DNA from: an uncultured Clostridia bacterium
GTDB lineage: Bacteria > Bacillota > Clostridia > Christensenellales > Borkfalkiaceae
DNA length: 7,167 nt
NCBI GenBank assembly: GCA_947629735.1
Contig: CANREX010000076.1
Coordinates: 1-7,167 of the forward strand
Reading direction: 5' to 3'
The stretch's first letter is position 1; every line of letters begins with the position of its first letter. Position numbers and translations under genes: made by a program. The notes under the pieces were generated by a model, which did not search any database, was not told where the DNA came from, and saw nothing but the letters and a program-made list of their open reading frames with translations. Positions 1 to 6,272 of this stretch are shown one piece after another.

Positions 1-705
<705 letters not shown>

Positions 706-732
706 AGGTCGGACAGCTGTTCAAGCCTAAGT

Positions 733-761
733 ATTTTAACAAATAAGAATTGCGTTGTCAA
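733..761 (-). promoter_or_regulatory. Sigma-70-type promoter of tRNA-Ser
   Basis: The minus strand reads TTGACA (761-756), a 17-nt spacer (755-739), then TAAAAT (738-733): a perfect -35 and a five-of-six -10 at ideal spacing. Initiation would fall near 726, giving a leader of about 30 nt before the tRNA 5' end at 693. The strength fits a stable-RNA gene. Confidence 0.88.
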
Positions 762-1086
762 ATGATTTTCGGCGGGAAGACGTCAAACCCGCTCCACACG
801 CGTTCAAATCGCTTTTCGCCGCTAAATGAATATCTCCCAAAACAAGCAAGCAACGGCGGTCGGGGCTTGATTTTTGCCGCCGCATATGTTAAACTGTCGA
901 ATGTAAAAAATTTTTAAGTCGGGGCGTGACATCAACCTTCTTCTGCGCTAAAACAAGCCGTTTATCCGCCGTTATCCCGCGTCGAAGAGGGGTGAATATC
1001 AACGGACGGGTATCAAACTATTTCGGTGGATATCCGATTATATTGCAAGCGATAGAGCAAAGGCGCGTGTAAAACCCGTCGGGCGG

Positions 1087-1164
1087 GCAATAATCAAATG
1101 GCAATAATCAAGGGGCAATAACTTAGGGGCAATAACTAAATAAGCAATAATAAGCGGGCAACAA
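1087..1164. repeat. Six-copy 14-15 bp tandem repeat, core GCAATAA
   Basis: The heptamer GCAATAA starts at 1087, 1101, 1115, 1129 and 1144, with a variant GCAACAA at 1158. Spacings are 14, 14, 14, 15 and 14. Most units read roughly GGCAATAATCAAGG or GGCAATAACTTAGG. The flanks between cores drift while the core stays constant. There are no spacer-length unique segments, so it is not CRISPR. It lies about 100-180 bases upstream of the hydrolase start. Function is unknown: it may be slippage-derived or a set of protein-binding sites. Confidence 0.85.
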
Positions 1165-1205
1165 CGTTTCCCCTAAGACGCTTTCCCAAACCGTTTTCAA
1201 AACCC

Positions 1206-1256
1206 GCCAAGCATACAAGCAACAAATAAACAAACAAGCACACAAACAAAAAGGAG
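1206..1256 (+). promoter_or_regulatory. A/C-rich 5' leader and ribosome binding site of the hydrolase
   Basis: The leader consists almost entirely of CAAACAA/CAAGCA-like units with very few T or G, so it should stay unstructured in RNA. It ends in AAGGAG (1251-1256), nine bases before the ATG at 1266. A single-stranded leader next to a strong Shine-Dalgarno sequence suggests efficient translation. The site supports the chosen start, which also places Cys directly after Met. Confidence 0.65.
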
Positions 1257-1265
1257 ATTAGGAAC

Positions 1266-2237
1266 ATGTGCACAGCCGTATCATTCAACAGTAAGGACAG
1301 CTACTTCGGGCGCAATCTCGACTACGAATTTTCGTACAACGAGACGGTAACGATAACGCCGAGAAATTACGTCTTTCATATGCGGAAGGCGGGTGACTTC
1401 AAACCGCGCTACGCCATGATAGGAATGGCGTTCGTGCAGGAAAATTATCCCCTCTATTACGACGCGACGAACGAAAAGGGGCTGAGTATGGCGGGGCTGA
1501 ATTTCCCGTCCAACGCGGTGTACAAACCGTACGACGGCGCGCGGGAAAACGTCACCCCGTTCGAGCTGATACCCAAAATATTGGGCAGCTGCGCGAGCGT
1601 GGCGGAGGCGCGTGCGGCGCTTTCACGCATAAATGTTTTAAAGGAAGATTTCAGCCCGTCGCTGCCCCTGTCGCCGCTGCATTGGTTGATATCCGACGCA
1701 AAGGAGAGTATAGTCGCAGAACCCTTGGCAGATGGACTGAAAATTTACGACAACCCCGTAGGCGTCCTTACGAATAATCCGCCGTTTGACTACCACATGC
1801 TCAACCTCGCAAACTACATGGGACTGACGAGAGATGAGCCTAAGAACGCGTTTTCGCCCGATTTGGACATTAAGCCGTACAGCAGAGGTATGGGCGCTGT
1901 GGGACTTCCGGGCGATCTTTCCTCGGCTTCGCGGTTTGTCAAGGCGGCGTTCACAAAGCTCAATTCGGTGTGCGGGGAATCCGAGGGCGAGAGCGTGAGC
2001 CAATTCTTCCATATACTCGGCTCGGTCGCGCAGCAAAAGGGGTGTTGCAAGGTGGAAAAGGGCTTCGAGTACACGATTTATTCTTCCTGCTGCAACGCTA
2101 CCCGCGGGATATATTATTACACGACTTATGAAAACAGCCGCATTACGGGCGTGGATATGCACAGGGAGAATTTAGACGGAAGCGACCTCAAAAGTTATCC
2201 GCTCATACACGGGCAGCAGATAAAAATGTGCAACTGA
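1266..2237 (+). CDS. Choloylglycine hydrolase, bile salt hydrolase type
   Basis: This Ntn-hydrolase would cleave the amide bond of glycine- or taurine-conjugated bile salts in the cytoplasm; penicillin V acylases share the fold. The 323-residue length is normal. Removal of Met1 exposes the nucleophile Cys2, which fixes the start. Other family catalytic positions are present: Arg16 and Asp19 (FGRNLDY), Asn79 (AGLNFP), Asn170 (GVLTNNP) and Arg223 (SASRF). Asn at position 79, rather than the Tyr usual in penicillin V acylases, favours bile salt hydrolase activity. The C-terminal GIYYYTTYEN segment matches my memory of the Clostridium perfringens enzyme. The substrate loop before GLPGD reads YSRGMG (205-210). 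No signal peptide or membrane segment is seen. It is a single-gene unit, convergent with hpt across a shared terminator. Family is nearly certain; substrate preference is inferred. Confidence 0.94.
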   Translation: MCTAVSFNSKDSYFGRNLDYEFSYNETVTITPRNYVFHMRKAGDFKPRYAMIGMAFVQENYPLYYDATNEKGLSMAGLNFPSNAVYKPYDGARENVTPFELIPKILGSCASVAEARAALSRINVLKEDFSPSLPLSPLHWLISDAKESIVAEPLADGLKIYDNPVGVLTNNPPFDYHMLNLANYMGLTRDEPKNAFSPDLDIKPYSRGMGAVGLPGDLSSASRFVKAAFTKLNSVCGESEGESVSQFFHILGSVAQQKGCCKVEKGFEYTIYSSCCNATRGIYYYTTYENSRITGVDMHRENLDGSDLKSYPLIHGQQIKMCN

Positions 2238-2299
2238 AAAGGGCGTAGACCCCGTAATATGCCGCAATCAATAAAAAAATTCAATAAATTTGACGACGA

Positions 2300-2335
2300 T
2301 AAAGGCGGCGCGCGAAACTTCGCGCGCCGCCTTTA
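2300..2335. terminator. Bidirectional hairpin terminator between hydrolase and hpt
   Basis: A perfect 17-bp inverted repeat (2300-2316 with 2319-2335) with a 2-base centre lies between convergent genes, 63 bases after the hydrolase stop and 16 bases after the hpt stop. The core is GGCGGCGCGCG and the arms end in AAAGG/CCTTT. The T stretch on each side is only three bases, so termination relies mainly on the very stable stem. The symmetry suits both directions. Confidence 0.85.
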
Positions 2336-2350
2336 AAAACGCAAAAAACT

Positions 2351-2896
2351 TTATTTCTTGCCCGCATAGACTTCCCTTTTAAGAACGCCCACATAAGGCA
2401 GGGTGCGATAGCGCTGGGCGTAGTCGAGCCCGTAACCCACCAAAAATTCGTCGCCCGTTTCAAAGCAGGAGAAGTCGGCTTTGACGTCCTTTTGCCTGCG
2501 CGCGGGCTTATCGAAAAGCGCGACGCAAGTCACCGATTTTGCTCCGCGCTCAAAGAGCAGCTCTTTCAGCAGGACGAGGGTGTTGCCCGAATCTATTATG
2601 TCCTCGACGATAATTGCGTCTTTTCCCGCGACAGGCGAGGAGAGGTCGGCGACAAGTTTGGGCGCGCCCGTACTGCACGTCCCGTCGCCGTAAGAAGAGA
2701 GCGTTATAAACTCCGTCAGAACGGGCGTCTTCATCGCCCGCACGAGATCGCAGAAGAAAAACGCGCTTCCTTTCAACACGCATATCGCGACGGGCTCGAC
2801 CGCCTTTGCAAATCTTTCGTCCAGCCATCGCGCCGCAATTTCCACCTTTTTTGCAATCTGCCTTTCGTCGGCGACGACGCGCTCAATATCTTCCAT
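2351..2896 (-). CDS. hpt: Hypoxanthine phosphoribosyltransferase
   Basis: Purine salvage enzyme that converts hypoxanthine (and usually guanine) plus PRPP to IMP or GMP in the cytoplasm. The 181-residue protein has the usual length. Motifs in order: LKGS (41-44), the flexible-loop SSYG (67-70), the PRPP-binding VEDIIDSGNTL (97-107) with acidic pair Glu98-Asp99 and catalytic-base Asp102, Lys130 that contacts the purine, and DEFLVGYGLDY (149-159) with Asp158 and downstream Arg164. The start at 2896 is supported by GGAGG (minus strand, 2908-2904) seven bases upstream. It is monocistronic here, with its own promoter and a terminator shared with the bile salt hydrolase gene. In many Bacillota the gene sits directly between tilS and ftsH; here tilS is ~3.4 kb away on the other strand. 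Confidence 0.97.
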   Translation of the reverse strand: MEDIERVVADERQIAKKVEIAARWLDERFAKAVEPVAICVLKGSAFFFCDLVRAMKTPVLTEFITLSSYGDGTCSTGAPKLVADLSSPVAGKDAIIVEDIIDSGNTLVLLKELLFERGAKSVTCVALFDKPARRQKDVKADFSCFETGDEFLVGYGLDYAQRYRTLPYVGVLKREVYAGKK

Positions 2897-2923
2897 AGAA
2901 TTTCCTCCGAAGTGTACGCCCGT

Positions 2924-2952
2924 ATTGTATCATGTCCGCCCGCGTTTTTCAA
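2924..2952 (-). promoter_or_regulatory. Sigma-70-type promoter of hpt
   Basis: The minus strand has TTGAAA (2952-2947), a 17-nt spacer (2946-2930) and TACAAT (2929-2924). Each hexamer differs from consensus at one or two positions. Transcription would begin about 20 bases before the hpt start codon, giving a short leader with the GGAGG site. Confidence 0.8.
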
Positions 2953-2977
2953 GCGTTTGAAAAAAATGTGCGCGGGC
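2938..2977. repeat. Interrupted inverted repeat over the hpt -35 region
   Basis: Outer arms GCCCGCG (2938-2944) and CGCGGGC (2971-2977) and inner arms TTTTTCAA (2945-2952) and TTGAAAAA (2957-2964) are perfectly complementary, with a 4-base centre and a 6-base bulge (2965-2970) on one side. The -35 hexamer of hpt lies inside the inner left arm. It could be an operator-like dyad or chance; no regulator is encoded nearby. Confidence 0.45.
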
Positions 2978-3179
2978 AAATTCAAAAAACAAATCAAAAA
3001 AGGCATTTCAAAACGATATCTCCGAAATCAATTTAAAAACGCGGCTTAAAATAATTCAAAACGATGTCGTATAATTCAAGACGACCTTTAAAAGGCAATT
3101 CAGAAAGTCGGCTTTAAAAGAAGTCATAAAAAGTTAAAGCAAAAGGCGTTTTAAAAGCGCAAGTTTTGCCCGCGAAATA
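2978..3179. repeat. AT-rich gap with degenerate repeats between hpt and GH43 promoters
   Basis: There is no gene in this part of the divergent hpt-GH43 gap. AATTCA occurs at 3053, 3073 and 3097, each followed by a related A/G-rich stretch such as AATTCAAAACGA and AATTCAAGACGA. TTTAAAA occurs at 3033, 3088, 3114 and near 3150. A small palindrome CCTTTAAAAGG sits at 3086-3096. The repeats are degenerate, with spacings of 20 and 24, so the array is weaker than the ones at 1087 and 6077. Confidence 0.5.
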
Positions 3180-3208
3180 TTGCTTTTTCGCGCCGTTTGT
3201 GGTAGTAT
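3180..3208 (+). promoter_or_regulatory. Candidate promoter of the GH43 gene
   Basis: TTGCTT (3180-3185), a 17-nt spacer and TAGTAT (3203-3208) form a moderate match to a sigma-70-type promoter, placing initiation near 3215, close to the start codon at 3233. AGAGGA at 3217-3222 is the likely ribosome binding site. The weak hexamers make this tentative, and an activator may be needed. Confidence 0.4.
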
Positions 3209-3232
3209 TTAAGTATAGAGGAATTTAAAGCC

Positions 3233-4738
3233 ATGCAATACGAAAATCCCGTCATTTTATCCGACTATTCCGACCCCGACGTAATACGCGTGGGGGAAGA
3301 TTTCTACATGGTAGCTTCGAGCTTCAACCACGTCCCGGGCGTTCCCGTTCTCCACTCCAAAAACCTCGTCGAGTGGGAGCTTATAAATTACGTCCTCGAC
3401 TATCTCCCGTTCGACAAGTTCGCTAATGTGCGGCACGGCGAGGGCGCGTGGGCGCCTTCCATACGCTATCACGGCGGAAAGTTTTACTGCCTCATTCCTT
3501 TCCCCGACGAGGGCATATTCGTCTCCGAGACGGATGATATCCACGGCGCATGGTCGCCGCTTCGCCCCCTGCTTTTGGGCAAAGGCTATGAAGACCCCTG
3601 CCCCGTGTGGGATAACGGCAAGTGCTATGTCGTGTTCGCTTTCGTGAAGAGCAGGATAGGCTTTAATTCCAAGCTCGCCGCGTTCGAGACGGACGAAACG
3701 CTTTCGCGCACGGCGGAAAAATACAGCATAATTTACGACGGCAGCGACATCGCCCCCAAGATAGAAGGTCCGAAAGTTTACAGGCGCGGCAAGTACTTTT
3801 ATATCCTCGCGCCCGCGGGCGGTGTGCGGACGGGCTGGCAGGTCGCGCTGCGTTCGCGCAAGCTGTTCGGCGATTACGAGACGAAGATAATAATGGCGCA
3901 GGGCGATACGGACGTCAACGGACCTCATCAGGGCGCGCTTATAGACCTCGACGACAGCGGGGAACGCTGGGCGTTCATGCACTTTCAGGACATGGGCGCG
4001 TACGGCAGGGTCGTGCACTTACAGCCCGCAATATGGCGCGACGATTGGGTGATAACGGGGCAAGTCGCGGAGGGCGACAACATGGGCTCTCCCGTAAAGA
4101 CGGGGGAATATCCAGTGGACGTCGTCACGGGCGCAAGGATAGAGTCGAGCGACGAATTCGATTCGGATACCCTCTCGCTCGTCTGGCAGACGCCCGCAAA
4201 CAGGCGCAAGGGAATGTACGAGCTTCGCCGCGGGCTGAGGCCGAATTGCCTGTACTTCGCGCCCGCCGCGCTCTCCGATTATTACGGGCTTTTCATGCAG
4301 AAGATTGTCTATCGCAATTTCGCCGTGAGCGCGCGCTGCAAGCTCGATTTGCTGTGCGACGGCGACGAGGCGGGTTTCACCGTGTTCGGCAGGGAGTACG
4401 CCTACGTCTGCGTAGTCAGAAAAGAGGGGCGCAACTACATAGAGATCCGCAAGGGCAGCATAGGCGGCGAGGAGGACGAAACGCTGGCGCGAAGTCAGCT
4501 TTACGACGAAAAATACGTGGACTTCAAACTCTCCGCCAAGTTCGAAAAACCCGATAAACTCACATACAAATTTTCGCTCGGCGGCAGGGCGTTCACACAC
4601 GTGTTCTACGCGGAGCGTGGCGTGTGGACGGGCGCAAAGATAGGCATATATGCCCGATCCACGCAGGACAGCGTGGGTTCCGCCACTTTCAAATACTTCC
4701 GCGTGACTTGCACGGACAACCGCGTAAAGGAAGATTGA
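3233..4738 (+). CDS. GH43 family glycosidase (beta-xylosidase / arabinofuranosidase type)
   Basis: A 501-residue protein with a GH43 five-bladed propeller (about residues 3-300) and a C-terminal concanavalin-A-like domain (about 303-495). The inferred catalytic acids are Asp14 (SDPDVIRV, base), Asp121 (YEDPCPVWD, pKa modulator) and Glu178 (IEGPKVY, acid). Other typical GH43 stretches are NHVPGVPVLHSK, APAGGVRTGWQ and GPHQGA. No signal peptide is seen at MQYENPVIL, so the enzyme probably acts in the cytoplasm on imported xylo- or arabino-oligosaccharides. The ATG at 3233 follows AGAGGA by ten bases, and the conserved NPV start motif begins at residue 5, which supports this start. The next gene, malic enzyme, is 157 bases downstream on the same strand, and no sugar transporter or regulator is within view. 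Family is nearly certain; subfamily (possibly GH43_12) and sugar specificity are not. Confidence 0.93.
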   Translation: MQYENPVILSDYSDPDVIRVGEDFYMVASSFNHVPGVPVLHSKNLVEWELINYVLDYLPFDKFANVRHGEGAWAPSIRYHGGKFYCLIPFPDEGIFVSETDDIHGAWSPLRPLLLGKGYEDPCPVWDNGKCYVVFAFVKSRIGFNSKLAAFETDETLSRTAEKYSIIYDGSDIAPKIEGPKVYRRGKYFYILAPAGGVRTGWQVALRSRKLFGDYETKIIMAQGDTDVNGPHQGALIDLDDSGERWAFMHFQDMGAYGRVVHLQPAIWRDDWVITGQVAEGDNMGSPVKTGEYPVDVVTGARIESSDEFDSDTLSLVWQTPANRRKGMYELRRGLRPNCLYFAPAALSDYYGLFMQKIVYRNFAVSARCKLDLLCDGDEAGFTVFGREYAYVCVVRKEGRNYIEIRKGSIGGEEDETLARSQLYDEKYVDFKLSAKFEKPDKLTYKFSLGGRAFTHVFYAERGVWTGAKIGIYARSTQDSVGSATFKYFRVTCTDNRVKED

Positions 4739-4759
4739 AAGGAGAAAATTTTTTAAGGT

Positions 4760-4862
4760 TTTTGCGGCGGGAAATCCGCCCGCGCAAAGCTATAAATATT
4801 CGAGCGGCGGAAAGCAAAAATGCCGCTTTGAAAAAGATATGGGCAAGTGGAAATCTACCCGC
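4760..4862 (+). promoter_or_regulatory. Leader upstream of malic enzyme with hairpin and direct repeat
   Basis: TTTGCG (4761-4766) pairs with CGCAAA (4783-4788) and CGGG (4768-4771) with CCCG (4779-4782), giving a 10-bp stem with one bulged base. The sequence GGAAATCCGCCCGC (4770-4783) recurs as GGAAATCTACCCGC (4849-4862), 12 of 14 identical, and the ~15 bases after each copy are also loosely alike. A smaller AGCGGC/GCCGCT stem lies at 4803-4827. TATAAA at 4791 has no -35 at good spacing. The malic enzyme may be read from GH43, from an undetected promoter, or both. Confidence 0.4.
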
Positions 4863-4895
4863 TTTAAAGAATGAAAATTTTACGGAGGTAACGTA

Positions 4896-6077
4896 ATGAA
4901 CATAAGAGAACAATCGCTTAAAATGCACGAAAAGTGGAAGGGCAAGATTGAGATAACGCCCCGCGTGGAAGTGGACACGCGCGAAAAACTTTCGCTCGCA
5001 TATACGCCGGGCGTCGCAGAGCCCTGCCTCGCCATTCAGGCAGACCCCGAAAAGAGCTTTACTTTGACCAGGCGCTGGAACACCGTGCCCGTCATCACCG
5101 ACGGCACCGCCGTGCTCGGTCTCGGCGACATAGGTCCGGAGGCGGGCATGCCCGTAATGGAGGGCAAGTGCGCGCTGTTCAAGGCGTTCGGCGACGTGGA
5201 CGCCTATCCGCTGTGTATTCGCTCAAAGGACACGGAGGAGATAATAAAGACGATAAAATTGCTCGCGGGCAGTTTCGGCGGAATAAACTTGGAGGACATC
5301 TCCGCGCCCCGCTGCTTCGAGATAGAGACGAGGCTCAAACAGGAGCTCGACATTCCCGTCTTTCACGACGATCAGCACGGCACGGCGATAGTGTCTGCCG
5401 CCGCCCTGATAAACGCGCTCAAACTCGCAAAAAAGGAGATGAGCGATATCAAAGTTGTCATCAACGGCGCGGGCGCGGCGGGCGTTGCGATTGCGAAGTT
5501 CCTGCTTCGCTTCGGTGTCAAAGACGTGATAGTATGCGACAGCGTCGGCATAATCTGCGAGGGTGACGAAAGGCTCAACCCCGCGAAAAAGGAGTTGTCG
5601 CTTATCACAAACCGCAACCATATAAGCGGCAAGTTGAAGGACGCGATGGCGGGCGCGGACGTCTTTATAGGCGTCTCCGCGGCGAACTGCGTGAGCAAGG
5701 ACATGGTGCGCTCGATGGCGGATAAACCCATACTTTTCACCTGCGCCAACCCCGTCCCCGAAATTTCGGTGGAGGACGCAAAGGAGGCGGGCGCGTTCAT
5801 ACACGGCACGGGCTCATCGCAATTCCCCAACCAGATAAACAACGTTCTGGTGTTCCCCGGGCTCTTCCGCGGCGCGCTGGATGTGCGCGCAAAGACCGTC
5901 AATTACGAGATGATGATGGCTGCCTCCCGCGGGATAGCCGCCTGCGTAAAGGATAGCGAGCTCACCCGCGATTACATTCTTCCTTACGCCTACGACAAGC
6001 GCGCGCATGAGGCTGTCGCCAAGGCGGTTGCGGAAGCCGCGATCGAGAGCGGTGTGGCAAAAATCGCGAAAAAATAA
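4896..6077 (+). CDS. Malic enzyme, short NAD(P)-dependent form
   Basis: Oxidative decarboxylation of malate to pyruvate and CO2 with reduction of NAD or NADP, in the cytoplasm. The 393-residue length fits the short bacterial form without the phosphotransacetylase-like extension of MaeB. The N-terminal malic domain has LAYTPGVAEP (34-43) with catalytic Tyr36, TDGTAVLGLGDIG (68-80), EGKCALFKAF with Lys91, and the metal ligands Glu133-Asp134 (LEDISAP) and Asp158 (FHDDQHGTA). The Rossmann domain has GAGAAG (191-196) and Asp215 at the end of the second strand, which weakly favours NAD over NADP. FTCANPVPEI (281-290) and FPNQINNVLVFPG (310-322) are also typical. The start follows GGAGG (4884-4888) by seven bases. 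It lies between the GH43 gene and tilS on the same strand; a role in fermentative pyruvate or NADH balance is inference. Confidence 0.95.
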   Translation: MNIREQSLKMHEKWKGKIEITPRVEVDTREKLSLAYTPGVAEPCLAIQADPEKSFTLTRRWNTVPVITDGTAVLGLGDIGPEAGMPVMEGKCALFKAFGDVDAYPLCIRSKDTEEIIKTIKLLAGSFGGINLEDISAPRCFEIETRLKQELDIPVFHDDQHGTAIVSAAALINALKLAKKEMSDIKVVINGAGAAGVAIAKFLLRFGVKDVIVCDSVGIICEGDERLNPAKKELSLITNRNHISGKLKDAMAGADVFIGVSAANCVSKDMVRSMADKPILFTCANPVPEISVEDAKEAGAFIHGTGSSQFPNQINNVLVFPGLFRGALDVRAKTVNYEMMMAASRGIAACVKDSELTRDYILPYAYDKRAHEAVAKAVAEAAIESGVAKIAKK

Positions 6078-6159
6078 CGCGCTTGAAAACACGCTTGAAA
6101 ATGCGCCCGAAATTGCGATTAAAACGCGCCTGAAAACGCGCTTGAAATAACGCGTTGAG
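6077..6159. repeat. 12-bp tandem repeat, unit ACGCGCTTGAAA
   Basis: Starting at the last base of the malic enzyme stop codon, units run 6077-6088, 6089-6100, 6101-6112, an 11-base variant 6113-6123, then 6124-6135 and 6136-6147, with a decayed seventh at 6148-6159. The first and sixth full units are identical; others differ by one to three bases. The array abuts the hairpin at 6159-6188. Each good unit contains TTGAAA or a close variant. Confidence 0.85.
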
Positions 6160-6188
6160 CCGCGCCGCTTTTTCAAAAGCGGCGCGGC
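6159..6188. terminator. Perfect 14-bp hairpin after malic enzyme
   Basis: GCCGCGCCGCTTTT (6159-6172) and its exact complement (6175-6188) flank a 2-base centre. It lies 82 bases after the malic enzyme stop and 85 before tilS. No T run follows on either strand, so efficient intrinsic termination is uncertain; it may only attenuate read-through into tilS or stabilise the upstream mRNA. Its GC-rich core resembles that of the terminator at 2300-2335. Confidence 0.6.
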
Positions 6189-6210
6189 AGATAAAATCGC
6201 CGTACAAGTT

Positions 6211-6271
6211 GCGGCAAACAAAGTCGAAATCACAAGCCGCCGAAAAGTAAATGGGCGGCGCGGAGAAATAA
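6211..6271 (+). promoter_or_regulatory. Possible alternative structures over the tilS ribosome binding region
   Basis: GCCGCC (6236-6241) can pair either with GGCGGC (6254-6259), which sits two bases before the tilS GGAGA site, or, through its first five bases, with GCGGC (6211-6215) upstream. The two pairings exclude each other. A six-codon frame starting with ATG at 6251 and ending in TAA at 6269-6271 overlaps the ribosome binding site. These are short stems and could be chance in GC-rich sequence. Confidence 0.25.
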
Positions 6272-6272
6272 G

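Larger units (their letters stand above)
762..1265. other. Gap without a gene between tRNA-Ser promoter and the hydrolase
   Basis: No reading frame here has recognisable content and a ribosome binding site, and I see no RNA gene. What it holds: a direct repeat GTCGGGGCnTGA at 859-870 and 918-929; an A6T5 tract at 905-915; GGATATCC at 1028-1035; the tandem repeat at 1087-1164; and an A/C-rich leader before the hydrolase gene. TATATT at 1039-1044 has no matching -35, so no promoter for the hydrolase can be named. The stretch could be decayed sequence beside an integration hot spot, but that is inference. Confidence 0.6.

Noticed and set aside
1021..1044. Promoter at TATATT upstream of the hydrolase
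   Set aside because: The only upstream hexamer resembling a -35 lies about 12 bases away, too close; no supportable promoter.
1087..1164. CRISPR-like array
   Set aside because: Repeats are 14-15 bp end to end with no unique spacers and no cas genes in view.
1638..2162. Long minus-strand frame inside the bile salt hydrolase gene
   Set aside because: Antisense shadow of a gene with all catalytic residues conserved; composition is Arg/Val-rich without domain features.
2492..3049. Plus-strand frame of about 185 codons opposite hpt
   Set aside because: Antisense to the well-conserved hpt gene and its promoter; no start signal and no recognisable motif.
3257..4018. Minus-strand frame of about 250 codons opposite GH43
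   Set aside because: Mirror frame of a GC-rich gene; Arg/Val/Ala/His-rich with no motif, while the plus frame has GH43 catalytic residues.
4739..4895. T-box or known riboswitch before malic enzyme
   Set aside because: No T-box consensus, no terminator/antiterminator pair with T run, and no conserved riboswitch core that I recognise.
6251..6271. Alternative or leader start ATG ahead of tilS
   Set aside because: Only six codons before TAA, with no ribosome binding site of its own; kept only as a minor note.
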